Below the pieces are notes generated by a model, which was given only the letters and a program-made list of their open reading frames with translations, was not told the DNA's origin and ran no database searches. 64,000 nt of DNA from the NCBI GenBank assembly GCA_002356455.1, contig AP017968.1, forward strand, positions 3,224,001 through 3,288,000, in the 5' to 3' direction. Positions 25,278 through 34,847 of this stretch are shown here, one piece after another (position 1 is the first letter of the stretch; every line of letters begins with the position of its first letter). The position numbers and the translations under genes are program-made. This stretch comes from Fusobacterium varium (GTDB lineage Bacteria; Fusobacteriota; Fusobacteriia; Fusobacteriales; Fusobacteriaceae).

Positions 25278-28200
25278 TTATTTTATAGTAAGCTTATCAA
25301 TTCCGATCAAATCTATGATTTCATCTATAAACATTCTTGATGGAGCTATCTTATATTTAGTTGCTCTTATCTCTTTAACTGTTTTTGTTTTTATTGCAAA
25401 ATTTAGCTTAGTATCTCCAGGATAAGAAAGAATTATTTTTTTCAATCTGCTGAATTTATCTTTATCTTCTTCTTTTAAAAGTATATAAGCAGTAAATTTC
25501 CTATCTCTCACTATATCATCTAAAAATTTTATATTTTTTACAATTAGTTTTTTAGTTTCTGCTCCTTTGAAATAATCTGCCTGTACAGTTCCTTCAATAT
25601 ACACAATTTTTCCTTCCATAAATATATGGGCATTTTCTATATAATCTCTAGGAAAAATCACACAATTTATTTTATCGAAATAATCCTCTAATTCAAATAA
25701 ACACATAATTTGTCCAGTTTTTTTTGTAACTATTTTTTTTATCTCTCTAAGTATACCACATGTTCTGAAAATCTGCACACTTTTTTCCTCTTTTAGTTCT
25801 GCTATCTTAGAAAGTCTGTATACTTCTATCAGTCTTCTATAATTATCCAATGGATGTGCACTGAAATAAAATCCAAGATATTCTTTTTCTCTTGCTAAAA
25901 GTTCTTCTAAGGAATATTCTGGTACTTGTGGAAGAGTAAAAACGCCAAGAGAAGATTTAGCTTCTCCAAAAAGATTCATTTGTTGTATCTCATCTTCTTT
26001 TATTTTCCTTGTTGCATAGTCTAATATTTTATCTACTGACTCAAATTTCTGTCTTCTATTTCCTGGAAGACCATCTAATGCTCCAGCCAGTATGAGAGAC
26101 TCCAAGGCTTTTTTATTTAAACCATGCTTTCTTGTACGAACTACAAAATCCTCAAAATTTTTATATTCTCCATTTTCATTATATTCTTCCAGTATTTTTC
26201 CTGATACTCCCTCTCCCACATTTTTTATAGCTGCAAGAGAAAAAATTATTCCTTCTTTATCTACTATGAACTTTGGACTTGCTCTATTTATATCTGGTAA
26301 ATGTAACTTCATATTATGTGCTTTTGCATCTTCCATATAAAAAGCTATGTCTTCCACATGACTCATTTCAGAAGTCATAAGAGAAGCATAGTAATGTTTC
26401 ATATAATAAGCTTTAAAGTATGCTGTCCAATAAGCTATAAGAGCATATGCTGCTGAATGAGACTTATTAAATCCATATCCAGCAAACTTATCTATCAACT
26501 CAAACATCTCTATTGCTTTTTCTTTTGTATAACCATTTGCTATTGATCTTTCTACAAATTTTTCCCTGTTTTCCTCCATAATCTGGATATTTTTTTTCCC
26601 CATAGCTCTTCTTAACAAATCTGCTTCTCCGAGAGAATAATTTGCCATTATATTAGCTATTTTCATTACCTGCTCTTGGTAAAGTATTACTCCATAAGTT
26701 TCTTTTAATGTGGCTTCAAGAGATGAATGAGGATATTTTATCTCTGATATCCCATTTTTTCCATTTATAAAATCATCTACCATACCTGAACCTAAAGGTC
26801 CTGGTCTATATAAAGCCAAAAGAGCTATTATATCTTCAAATCTATCTGGTTTTAACTTCAGCAATATTTTTCTTATTCCTTGAGATTCTAACTGAAAAAC
26901 TCCAGAAGTATCTCCCCTGGAAAGCATTTCATATACTTTTTTAGAATTAAGAGGTACATCTGATAATGTTATATCTTCTCCTAAGTCTTCTTTTATATAA
27001 TCTATTGTTCTCTGTAAATTAGTCAGATTTCTAAGTCCAAGAAAATCCATCTTCAGTAATCCTAGATCTTCTAATTCCTTCATCTGATACTGTGTAGACA
27101 CAACTTTATTTTTGTTATCACTATACAATGGAACTGTATCTGTCAAAGGATCTTTTGTAATAACTATTCCAGCAGCATGAACAGAAGCATGTCTTACTTT
27201 ATTTTCCAATCTTGCAGATATATCTATTACTTTTTGTATCTCAGTATCATTGAGATACATATTTTTAAATTCTTCTACATTATTAAGAGTCTGTTGGATA
27301 GTTGCATTAAATGGAACTAACTTGGCAACACTGTCTATCTTAGAAAGTGGTATATCCATAACTCTTCCTACATCTCTTATTGCTGCTCTTGCTTTCATTG
27401 TTCCAAAAGTTATAATTTGAGCTACTTTATCTTCCCCATATTTTCTAATAACATATTCTATTAGTTCTTGTCTTCTTTCTTGACAAATATCTATATCTAT
27501 ATCTGGCATAGATATTCTTTCAGGATTTAAAAATCTTTCAAAGATAAGATTGTAATTCAATGGATCAAGTTCTGTTATTCCAAGAGCATATGCTACAAGA
27601 CTTCCAGCAGCTGATCCCCTTCCAGGTCCTATTGGAATCCTGTTCCTTTTTGCATAATCTATAAAATCCCATACTACTACAAAATATGCAGCATATCCCA
27701 TTTTTTCTATAACTGAAAGTTCATATTCTACTCTTTCTAAAACTGATATTGTCAAACCATGAGGGTATCTTTTAGAAAGACCAAAATATACAAGTTTTTT
27801 CAAAAATTCCTCTATTGTTTTTACACAAGATGGTATTTCATAATTTGGAAACTTAAACTTTCCAAACTCTATATCTACATTACATCTTTCAGCTATTTCA
27901 ACAGTATTATTTACTGCTTCCAGATATCTTGCTCCTAGTCCATCTATTATCTGCTCCCTGCTTTTAAGAAAAAGTTCATCTGTTTCTATCCTCATTCTTT
28001 TTTCATCAGACACTTTTGCCCCTGTTTGAACACATATAAGAATATCTTGAAGAGTATGTTCTCCTTCATTTACATAGTGAGTATCATTTGTTGCTATCAT
28101 TTTCAAATGATGTTTTTGAGCTAAATCATAAAGTTTTTCGTTAAGGGCTGTTTGACCTTTTACTCCATTTGCCTGCACTTCTATATAGAAATTATCTTTA

Positions 28201-28694
28201 CCAAAAATATCTATATACTCATTTACTGTTTCATCCACTTTTTCTTCACTCTCATTATCCAGAATTCGTCGTGGAATTTCTCCCTGCATACATGCTGAAA
28301 GAGCTATTATTCCTTCATTATGAGTCTTTAAAAATTCTTTATCAATTCTTGGTTTATAATAGAATCCCTTTATATAACTTTCAGAACTTATTTTAAGAAG
28401 ATTTTGATATCCTTTATTGTTTTCAGCAAGAAGTACCAGATGAAATATTCTTCCCTCTTTCTCAAGCATTGAAAATTCAGATACATATGCTTCCAATCCA
28501 ATTACTGGTTTTATTCCTTTTTTTATTGCCTTCTTATAAAATTCCAGTACCCCAAAAAGATTTCCATGATCTGTTATAGCAATTGCCTGCATTCCAAGTG
28601 CTTTCACTCTATCTAAATAATCATCTATTTTTCCTACTCCATCAAGGAGGCTGTACTCAGTATGAAGATGAAGATGAACAAAGTTTTTTATCAT
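25278..28694 (-). CDS. dnaE: DNA polymerase III alpha subunit
   Basis: Replicative polymerase of the C family. Its 1,138 residues comprise an N-terminal PHP domain (HLHLHTEYSLLDG, ITDHGNLFG), a palm with the catalytic aspartates in MPDIDIDICQERR, the GPGRGSAAGSLVAY loop, the thumb/fingers region (GGVFQLESQGIR type, YQEQVMKIA, GYGFNKSHSAAYA) and a C-terminal OB fold. AGGAGGAGA precedes the ATG. It heads the dnaE-accB-accC-Asp23-amaP-DUF2273-nusB series on the minus strand. IS1182 copy B is inserted 122 bases upstream of the start but leaves a plausible extended -10 promoter intact. Confidence 0.96.
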   Translation of the reverse strand: MIKNFVHLHLHTEYSLLDGVGKIDDYLDRVKALGMQAIAITDHGNLFGVLEFYKKAIKKGIKPVIGLEAYVSEFSMLEKEGRIFHLVLLAENNKGYQNLLKISSESYIKGFYYKPRIDKEFLKTHNEGIIALSACMQGEIPRRILDNESEEKVDETVNEYIDIFGKDNFYIEVQANGVKGQTALNEKLYDLAQKHHLKMIATNDTHYVNEGEHTLQDILICVQTGAKVSDEKRMRIETDELFLKSREQIIDGLGARYLEAVNNTVEIAERCNVDIEFGKFKFPNYEIPSCVKTIEEFLKKLVYFGLSKRYPHGLTISVLERVEYELSVIEKMGYAAYFVVVWDFIDYAKRNRIPIGPGRGSAAGSLVAYALGITELDPLNYNLIFERFLNPERISMPDIDIDICQERRQELIEYVIRKYGEDKVAQIITFGTMKARAAIRDVGRVMDIPLSKIDSVAKLVPFNATIQQTLNNVEEFKNMYLNDTEIQKVIDISARLENKVRHASVHAAGIVITKDPLTDTVPLYSDNKNKVVSTQYQMKELEDLGLLKMDFLGLRNLTNLQRTIDYIKEDLGEDITLSDVPLNSKKVYEMLSRGDTSGVFQLESQGIRKILLKLKPDRFEDIIALLALYRPGPLGSGMVDDFINGKNGISEIKYPHSSLEATLKETYGVILYQEQVMKIANIMANYSLGEADLLRRAMGKKNIQIMEENREKFVERSIANGYTKEKAIEMFELIDKFAGYGFNKSHSAAYALIAYWTAYFKAYYMKHYYASLMTSEMSHVEDIAFYMEDAKAHNMKLHLPDINRASPKFIVDKEGIIFSLAAIKNVGEGVSGKILEEYNENGEYKNFEDFVVRTRKHGLNKKALESLILAGALDGLPGNRRQKFESVDKILDYATRKIKEDEIQQMNLFGEAKSSLGVFTLPQVPEYSLEELLAREKEYLGFYFSAHPLDNYRRLIEVYRLSKIAELKEEKSVQIFRTCGILREIKKIVTKKTGQIMCLFELEDYFDKINCVIFPRDYIENAHIFMEGKIVYIEGTVQADYFKGAETKKLIVKNIKFLDDIVRDRKFTAYILLKEEDKDKFSRLKKIILSYPGDTKLNFAIKTKTVKEIRATKYKIAPSRMFIDEIIDLIGIDKLTIK

Positions 28695-28740
28695 AAAAAT
28701 ATCTCCTCCTTTTTTAGAGTTTATTTTTCCTCAATGATAT

Positions 28741-28749
28741 ATTATACCA
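28741..28749 (-). promoter_or_regulatory. extended -10 promoter element for dnaE
   Basis: On the minus strand TGGTATAAT (TG-n-TATAAT) lies about 47 bases before the dnaE start. No good -35 is seen at 17 bases, consistent with an extended -10 promoter. IS copy B ends about 68 bases further upstream. Confidence 0.5.
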
Positions 28750-28816
28750 TAAATTTTATTAATTTTTGTTAAATTCTATCTAAAACTATATTTTATCATT
28801 AAAATGAAACTAAAGA

Positions 28817-30587
28817 GGGGCTGTTGCAAATTAGTGATTGATAAACTAATTTGTGCAGCCTCTCTTATTTTACATAAAAAAATAGAAATCTATTTTATAG
28901 ATTTCTGCTAATTTATATTTTTATATTTATTTTTAAGTATCAAAAAAAGAAGTAGATGATTTTTTATTTATCTAAGCTACTTTTAATGAGTGAAGTGTTG
29001 TTCCTAAGCGATTATTTATATTTCTGCTTAGATATCTGTTGAAGTTGTAAGCGATACAAAACAAACATATTTCTCTTAAAACACTTTTTTTACTTCGAAC
29101 TTTTAATTTTCGCAATTTCATATCTTCTTTCAAAACTGCAAAAGCACCTTCTACTTGAATACTTCTGTTCATTCTTAATTGTTTTCCATAATTGCTTGAT
29201 ACATTCTCTTTTGATTTATTTGATAAAATTCTAAATCTCGCATTGTACTTAATTTTTTTGTTAGTTTCAGGATTCCAAAAATATTGAACTGTATTATTTT
29301 TGTTAGAGTATAGAAATTCTAATTCTAATCCATCTTTTCTAAATAGCTTATTTTCAGAATTATTATATATTAAATTTTCTACTCTGTTTAAATCATTTTT
29401 AAACTTTCTGATTTTAGATTTTTCAAAATATATTGGTTTTATGTATGAAGTATAGTCCATTTTTTCCAAATATTCATAATTTGAAATACTTTCATATCCT
29501 GCATCAGCTACAATATTTTTAATTTCTAAATTTTGAGATGAAATTTTCTCTAAAAATGGAATCAAAGTTTTAGAATCAGAAGGGTTAGAAAAAATTTCAT
29601 ATGAAGAAATATATTCACTAATCACTCCTATTTGTAGATTATATCCAGGTTTTAATTGACCATTTCTCATATGGTCATCTTTCATTCTCATAAAAGTAGC
29701 ATCTATATCAGTTTTTGAATAGCTATTTCTACCATTAAGATTTTTAAAATGATTAGAATATTTTTGATACTTTTCTAAGTATTCTGCGCATAATTCTAAA
29801 TACTTTTGCTCTTTAGATTTTCTCTTTCCTCTACCTTTGACTATTTGAAAATTCAAATTAGAAAGATATGAATATATTTCAAGGAAGTTGTCATATTGTA
29901 AGTTGAAATCATCATTAAAATTTGAAATTAATTCAAGAATTTTTTCATCTAATCTAGTTCTATATTTCTCAATAGATTTTTTCCAAACAAATGTATATTT
30001 ATTAGCATATGCTTCAATTTTAGTGCCATCAATATATATTGTTTCAGTGGAAATATTTTCCATTTCAAAAATTTTTTCAACGAATTGTTCAAATAGATCT
30101 GGAAGAATATCTTCAGTTTTTACTAAGAATCTAGAAATAGTAGAGTGATCAGGAATTTTAGAATCTTGTAAAAGAAACCTAAATTTAATATTTTCATGGC
30201 AAGCCATTTCTATATCTCTAGTAGAAGTTAAATTGCGCGAATAGGCATAAACAATGATAGAAAACATTCTGATAGGATGTACCTTTGTTTTGTAAGAAAA
30301 TACTTGCATTAAACTACTAAAATCTAATCCCTCCAATATTGAGCTAAGTTTTCTTACAGGATCATTATCAGAAATTTCATATTGTAAAAAGTTAAAAAGT
30401 TTAGGTTGATTTAATTGAAAAAAAATGTTATTATTAATTGGTTTTTGCATAGGTATATTATATTAGAAATTTGAAAAAATTTTTAGTATTTTATACCTTT
30501 TTTTATTTTAAAAGAAAAAGCTGACAGGAAGAAAACTTCAAGTCAGCTTTTTGGGTAATTGGGCTATTTTGAATTTGCAACAGCCTC
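28817..30587 (-). mobile_element. IS1182-family insertion sequence, copy B
   Basis: 1,771 bp, inverted relative to copy A. The end near dnaE carries the perfect GGGGCTGTTGCAAATT form; the far end reads GAGGCTGTTGCAAATT on the element strand, as in the MITE. Flanks TAAAATGAAACTAAAGAG and CTCTTTTCTTTCCCCATTTTA are roughly complementary, so the element probably jumped into the loop of the terminator after the HAD gene, which ends 18 bases away. Confidence 0.92.
28972..30450 (-). CDS. IS1182-family DDE transposase (copy B)
   Basis: Intact 492-residue transposase with the same DDE residues as copy A (DGTKIEA, ADAGY, RSIQVEGAF). Differences from copy A are Thr to Ile near residue 4, Ser to Thr and Asp to Thr around residues 150-165, and His to Asn near residue 362. 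The same TATAAT just before the ATG and the same lack of a Shine-Dalgarno sequence are seen. Confidence 0.95.
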   Translation of the reverse strand: MQKPINNNIFFQLNQPKLFNFLQYEISDNDPVRKLSSILEGLDFSSLMQVFSYKTKVHPIRMFSIIVYAYSRNLTSTRDIEMACHENIKFRFLLQDSKIPDHSTISRFLVKTEDILPDLFEQFVEKIFEMENISTETIYIDGTKIEAYANKYTFVWKKSIEKYRTRLDEKILELISNFNDDFNLQYDNFLEIYSYLSNLNFQIVKGRGKRKSKEQKYLELCAEYLEKYQKYSNHFKNLNGRNSYSKTDIDATFMRMKDDHMRNGQLKPGYNLQIGVISEYISSYEIFSNPSDSKTLIPFLEKISSQNLEIKNIVADAGYESISNYEYLEKMDYTSYIKPIYFEKSKIRKFKNDLNRVENLIYNNSENKLFRKDGLELEFLYSNKNNTVQYFWNPETNKKIKYNARFRILSNKSKENVSSNYGKQLRMNRSIQVEGAFAVLKEDMKLRKLKVRSKKSVLREICLFCIAYNFNRYLSRNINNRLGTTLHSLKVA

Positions 30588-30605
30588 CTCTTTTCTTTCC
30601 CCATT

Positions 30606-31271
30606 TTATATTACTTCTTTAAATAAATCTCTCACTTCCAGCAGACTTTCACACTTCCTATATGGCAGTCTATTTTCCTCTTTAGTAAGCTGTACAGTAT
30701 CTTCTACCACTATACATTTTATTCCTCCTGAAGCAGCTGCTTTCAATCCTAACACAGAATCCTCAAGAACAACTGCATTTTCTGGAACAACATCAAATTT
30801 TTTACAAGCTGCCAAAAATGTCTCTGGATTTGGTTTCCCATTCTTCACTTCGTCCCCAAAAACAAATCCATCAAAATATTTATATATACCTGTATCCTGT
30901 AATTCCCTTGTTGCCAGCTCTTTTCCTGTAGAGGTTGCCACTGTTATTTTTATTTCTTTTTCTTTTAAAAAAGTCAATAATTCTAATACTCCCTTTTTTA
31001 ACCTTATCCCTTCTTTTTCAACAACTCTTACTTGTATTCTATTCTTTTCTTCAATAAGTTTTTTACATTTTTCTTCATCTAAAAAACTCATCAAAACATT
31101 AACTGTATTTTTAAAATTACCACCTTTTATTCTCCTCAAAATATTATAGGTGATATCTATTTCCATATTTTTTCCTGCTTCTATCCAGGCAATATTAGAA
31201 AGTCTTTCTGTGTCTAAAAGCAGTCCATCCATATCAAAGATTATCAGCTTTATCTCTTTCATATTAATCAA
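30606..31271 (-). CDS. HAD-superfamily phosphatase/phosphomutase-like protein
   Basis: HAD subfamily IA hydrolase of 221 residues: motif I IIFDMDGLLLDTE, a helical cap, motif II VATSTGK, motif III Lys in EVKNGKPNPETF, and motif IV VLEDSVLGLKAA. The overall pattern resembles beta-phosphoglucomutase and small sugar phosphatases. The start is a TTG at 31271 that overlaps the stop codon of the aldolase gene and sits 5 bases behind AAGGA, so translation is coupled. It is probably the last gene of the amino-sugar-acid operon; the substrate could be a phosphorylated intermediate of that pathway (inference). IS copy B lies right behind it. Confidence 0.85.
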   Translation of the reverse strand: MINMKEIKLIIFDMDGLLLDTERLSNIAWIEAGKNMEIDITYNILRRIKGGNFKNTVNVLMSFLDEEKCKKLIEEKNRIQVRVVEKEGIRLKKGVLELLTFLKEKEIKITVATSTGKELATRELQDTGIYKYFDGFVFGDEVKNGKPNPETFLAACKKFDVVPENAVVLEDSVLGLKAAASGGIKCIVVEDTVQLTKEENRLPYRKCESLLEVRDLFKEVI

Positions 31272-32013
31272 GAAGTTCCTTAACCATTTGATATACTGCT
31301 TTTACATCTTCAATTTTTGTATTTCCGCTCTCTTTATCTATCACTGCTCCATAGATATGAGGCATAACTCTTTCTACTCCTGCATCCAAACATATTTTAG
31401 TAATTTCTTTGAAGTTACTTAAATCTACTCCACCTGATGGCTCCATCATTGGCACTCCATGTCTTACACATGCTTCTGCTACTGCTTTTAACTCATCTTT
31501 TGATTTTAGACCTCCCATCGGAAAATATTTTATTCCCTGAGCTCTCATATCTAATACCATTGCCATTGCTGTATCCACATCTATTATTGCTGGTTCCTCT
31601 TTTGAACTTAACTCCCCAGTTGAAATTTTTACTTTTCCTACTATTCCTGTTGGGCTCATCAATACATTTACTGCTGTATTCTCTGCTTTCATTGCTTTTA
31701 ATGCTCCAGCTGCATATGCTGCCCCTGTAAATACTTGATTTACATGTCCTGGATCAGTTGCTGCTGCTATTAAGGCTGCTTTCTGAAATTGAGCTGGATC
31801 CCCTGCTCCAAGTCCTACCGATACAACTGGTACATCTTTCATGTAATCTTTTACATATTCAATTCCCTCTTCTACTGTATCAAATTGTTTCGATAATACT
31901 CCAATAGCTGTATATCCATCTATAGCATTAAATACATCTGCTCCATTTTTTTTATCTTTAGCTAAAAAATTTACTGCTACTCTATCTTTATAAAATTTGA
32001 TTTTTGTCTGCAT
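31264..32013 (-). CDS. dgaF: 2-dehydro-3-deoxy-phosphogluconate aldolase (DgaF/EF_0839 family)
   Basis: Class I-type aldolase expected to split 2-keto-3-deoxy-6-phosphogluconate (or a related keto-deoxy acid) into pyruvate and an aldehyde phosphate. The sequence carries the family segments FYKDRVAVNFLAKD, VSVGLGAGDPAQF, TDPGHVNQVFTGA, VLMSPTGIVGKVKISTG and MEPSGGVDLSN. At 249 residues it matches DgaF of the Salmonella glucosaminate pathway and EF_0839. It starts behind AGGAGG, 13 bases after the DgaE-like gene. The pairing of these two enzymes strongly supports an aminosugar-acid pathway. Confidence 0.88.
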   Translation of the reverse strand: MQTKIKFYKDRVAVNFLAKDKKNGADVFNAIDGYTAIGVLSKQFDTVEEGIEYVKDYMKDVPVVSVGLGAGDPAQFQKAALIAAATDPGHVNQVFTGAAYAAGALKAMKAENTAVNVLMSPTGIVGKVKISTGELSSKEEPAIIDVDTAMAMVLDMRAQGIKYFPMGGLKSKDELKAVAEACVRHGVPMMEPSGGVDLSNFKEITKICLDAGVERVMPHIYGAVIDKESGNTKIEDVKAVYQMVKELLD

Positions 32014-32026
32014 TTGTTCCTCCTGA

Positions 32027-33130
32027 TTATTTTAAAATCTCTTTTATCCTTTTTCCTATAAACTTGATATCATTTTCTGTAAGAGCTCTCATATCAACAT
32101 TTACTATTCCAAGATTAGCATAATGTTTTCTCACATGAATTTCTGCATCTCCCTCTCTCAAATGTTTCATAAAATCTTTTCCTGACATATCAGTAAGTTT
32201 TTCATTTAATTTTATCTGTACTCTGTATATCTCTCTTCCAGCTTCATCTTGTACTATAGATGTTTCTACTTTTGGCTCATCTTTTAATTCTTCCATTAAA
32301 AGTCCTGCCAATCTCATCTGCTCATCTACAACTGCTTTTTCATCTCTTTTTGAATATTCTTCTACAGCTTTTACCAGACCCATCATACATACTTTTCCTA
32401 TTTTCATGGCTCTTCCAATACCTTTATACTGCATTTTTATTGCATCTATATATTGTTTTTTTCCAGTAACAAATCCAGAAGCTGGTCCACATAATGCCTT
32501 TGCTCCAGAATAAATTACCAGATCTCCACCTAATTTAAGATATCTATGTATATCCTCTTCAGCTGCTGCGTCTATTATCAAAGGAAGGGAATGTTTTTTA
32601 GCTATCTCTGACATCTCTTCTATAGAAAGCATTCCTTTTTGTACTGCATGGTGTGATTTTACATATAGAAGAGCTATTGTATTTTCATCTATTGCCTCTT
32701 CCACATGTTCAGGCTTTACTTCATTGCTGCTCCCTGCTTCTACTGGTATTCCTCCACCTAATCTTATCATTGTAGTGATTGGAGCTCCATAGTTTACAGC
32801 ATGTCCTTTTTGAAGAACTACTTTATTTTTCAATCCAGTTGTATCTGGAAGTCTTTCTATAAGAGTAAGGCTTTTTCCAGTTATCAATCCTGCTACTGAA
32901 AGAGCAATAGCTGCTGAAGCACTAGATGTAACACAAGTATCTTCTCCTCCTGTAACTTCAGATATCATCTCTCCCACTCTGTCAATAAGGTCATCTATGA
33001 CTACAAAGTTTTGTCCTGCTTCCTTCATTGTTTCAGCTACAGTATCACTTATTTTCGATACCCCCAAAGCTGTCATCTTTCCACTTCCATTGATAACTCT
33101 TTTCAATCCTATTTTTTCATATATATTCAT
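32027..33130 (-). CDS. dgaE: DgaE-like PLP-dependent ammonia lyase (SelA-like fold)
   Basis: PLP enzyme of the SelA-like/DgaE group. In Salmonella DgaE converts D-glucosaminate-6-phosphate into 2-keto-3-deoxy-6-phosphogluconate and ammonia. Its 367 residues show the N-terminal YEKIGLKRVINGSGKMT..LGVS, TSSASAAIALSVAGLITG, IIDAAAEEDIHRYL (PLP-ring Asp) and the Schiff-base lysine in VIYSGAKALCGPASG. It lies between the DUF4310 membrane protein and the aldolase. Whether the substrate is phosphorylated here is not known, because the transporter genes are not a standard PTS. Confidence 0.85.
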   Translation of the reverse strand: MNIYEKIGLKRVINGSGKMTALGVSKISDTVAETMKEAGQNFVVIDDLIDRVGEMISEVTGGEDTCVTSSASAAIALSVAGLITGKSLTLIERLPDTTGLKNKVVLQKGHAVNYGAPITTMIRLGGGIPVEAGSSNEVKPEHVEEAIDENTIALLYVKSHHAVQKGMLSIEEMSEIAKKHSLPLIIDAAAEEDIHRYLKLGGDLVIYSGAKALCGPASGFVTGKKQYIDAIKMQYKGIGRAMKIGKVCMMGLVKAVEEYSKRDEKAVVDEQMRLAGLLMEELKDEPKVETSIVQDEAGREIYRVQIKLNEKLTDMSGKDFMKHLREGDAEIHVRKHYANLGIVNVDMRALTENDIKFIGKRIKEILK

Positions 33131-33152
33131 AACTATTTCATCTCCATGTCAT

Positions 33153-33791
33153 TTAGAAAAGTAAAGCTAATCCTCCAATAAGCATAGCTCCTATTATTGC
33201 TCCTCCTGCTATGTGTCTGTCAAATTTATAAAAAAGAGCTGCTCCTAAAAATGACCCTACTCCTGCGGGAATATTATATTGAATAGCAGATAATATGATA
33301 AGAGGACCAAGGAATCTTCCAGTAGCATTTCCAGCTCCCATCATTATTCCTGTACCACCAGCTGACATTCCATCAGGAACAGCCTTTCTAATAGCAATAA
33401 TAATAATTCCTATAATTAACCCTATTACTAATCCTACTAATAAAGCTAAAGGAAAACTTTTTACAGGGCTTTCTATTCCAGAAGCTAATAACATAGCAGG
33501 TATCCCGATTCCTACTCCAGTCATTAGAGATCCTCCAATATCTAGCAATCCTACCAATGGTCCTTCCAATACTCTAGCAATAAGGAATCCAGCTGCATAT
33601 CCTGCTGCTGCTGCATAATCCCCACTAGTTATTCCTTGTTCCAAAAGTTTTACAGTAAATATTTCATTAAAAGCTCCTACCCCATGAACAACAAACATAT
33701 GAGTTCCTGCAAATATTGCTGCACATGCCATTCCTACTAATATTGGAAATGACATATCTGCTAGTAAAAAATTACTTTTTTTATTTTCCAT
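33153..33791 (-). CDS. DUF4310 (EF_0833-type) membrane protein
   Basis: 212-residue integral-membrane protein with about six hydrophobic segments and many Gly/Ala-rich turns (GMACAAIFAGTHMFVVHGVGAFNEIF, GGSLMTGVGIGIPAML, GGTGIMMGAGNATGRFLGPLIIL). It belongs to the set of uncharacterised families conserved together as EF_0829 to EF_0839. With DUF4311 and DUF4312 it is thought to form a transporter; this rests on context only. It is encoded 15 bases after the DUF4311 gene. Confidence 0.85.
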   Translation of the reverse strand: MENKKSNFLLADMSFPILVGMACAAIFAGTHMFVVHGVGAFNEIFTVKLLEQGITSGDYAAAAGYAAGFLIARVLEGPLVGLLDIGGSLMTGVGIGIPAMLLASGIESPVKSFPLALLVGLVIGLIIGIIIIAIRKAVPDGMSAGGTGIMMGAGNATGRFLGPLIILSAIQYNIPAGVGSFLGAALFYKFDRHIAGGAIIGAMLIGGLALLF

Positions 33792-33806
33792 AATTATCCC
33801 TCCAGT

Positions 33807-34526
33807 TTATATAACCAATCCAAGTTTTGCAAAGAATCCTCTAAAGTAAGCAATTACTACAAATAGAACTATTACTATAACTCCCATTATTTTTACAGAT
33901 TTATTATATCCATTTTCATCAATAGTTTGTCCTATAAGAATACCTAAAACTATTCCTGGAACAGCATTTCCCATAATCATATGAGCCATTCCACCTAGAA
34001 CTGTTGCCCATACTCCTGTTATCTTCCCTGCATCTAAAGCTGCAAGCCAGAATACTATTGGCATTACTGGATTAATCATTAAAGCTGCTGCAGGAGATAA
34101 TATTTCTTTAGCTATTTGAGATAACGCTGTTGGTATAAGAGATGCAACAGTATTTAAAAAAGTTACTACTATAGCTCCTATAAATCCTCCCATTATTCCC
34201 ATCTTTAATGGATCATGCATTGTTTCTTCCACATTTTTATTTTTTATCAGCAGACTTGCTGCTGCAAAGTTAGGAACTATTCTATGGAAAACATCTTGAG
34301 TAAGTGCCCCTGCTGCCATTACTGCTGCAGCTGCATTAAATAAGAAACCTAAACCAAATGAAAAATGTGCCATTGGATCTCCCTGACACGCGTTAAGTTC
34401 TCCTAGTGTACGAAACGCTCCCATTGATTGTGAATTAGGAGTGTGAAACATTCTAGCTGCCCCTGCTGCTACTGCTGCTCCCCCTATAAATCCAATAATT
34501 AATGACTTTATAACTATAACTATCAT
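33807..34526 (-). CDS. DUF4311 (EF_0832-type) membrane protein
   Basis: 239-residue integral-membrane protein. It starts with a hydrophobic helix (IVIKSLIIGFIGGAAVAAGAARMFH) and the striking conserved stretch SQSMGAFRTLGELNACQGDPMAHFSFG, then carries several further helices. The polar NACQGDP segment between membrane helices may line a substrate path (inference). It follows DUF4312 by 13 bases and precedes DUF4310 in the usual order of the EF_0829-type cluster. Confidence 0.85.
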   Translation of the reverse strand: MIVIVIKSLIIGFIGGAAVAAGAARMFHTPNSQSMGAFRTLGELNACQGDPMAHFSFGLGFLFNAAAAVMAAGALTQDVFHRIVPNFAAASLLIKNKNVEETMHDPLKMGIMGGFIGAIVVTFLNTVASLIPTALSQIAKEILSPAAALMINPVMPIVFWLAALDAGKITGVWATVLGGMAHMIMGNAVPGIVLGILIGQTIDENGYNKSVKIMGVIVIVLFVVIAYFRGFFAKLGLVI

Positions 34527-34539
34527 ATTTTCCTCCCTC

Positions 34540-34824
34540 TTAGAGTTTTATATACTTGATTTCATACTCAATTTCCATTTCAATAAAATAAGTAGTTTTT
34601 TCTCTTGGCATAAAAAGTTCAAGAAATCTTTCTGTTTTCTTTTCTTCTTTTATATTAATTAAATATGTTTCTAAAGGTTCTAATTTTACTATGACTCCAT
34701 CTGTTTCGTTCTGAACTTTCTTTCTGAATAGGGCAAAGACTTTCCCCAAAGCTTCCTCCTTTGTTTTTCCAGTTCCTTCTATACTCAAAGTTTTTACTTC
34801 TTTCTGTAACTTTGCCTCTTTCAT
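34540..34824 (-). CDS. DUF4312 (EF_0831-type) small protein
   Basis: 94-residue soluble protein of alternating strands and helices (VKTLSIEGTGKTKEEALGKVFALFRKKV ... KTTYFIEMEIEYEIKYIKL). It is found only in the DUF4310/4311/SFCGS gene set as far as I know, and is probably a cytoplasmic partner of the predicted transporter. A strong site (AGGAGG) lies before the ATG. Function is unknown. Confidence 0.82.
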   Translation of the reverse strand: MKEAKLQKEVKTLSIEGTGKTKEEALGKVFALFRKKVQNETDGVIVKLEPLETYLINIKEEKKTERFLELFMPREKTTYFIEMEIEYEIKYIKL

Positions 34825-34847
34825 AATTTTATGCCTCCTATTTTATC

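Noticed and set aside
30559-31149. 196-residue plus-strand ORF
   Set aside because: It is antisense to the HAD phosphatase gene and begins inside the IS end; no protein family is visible.
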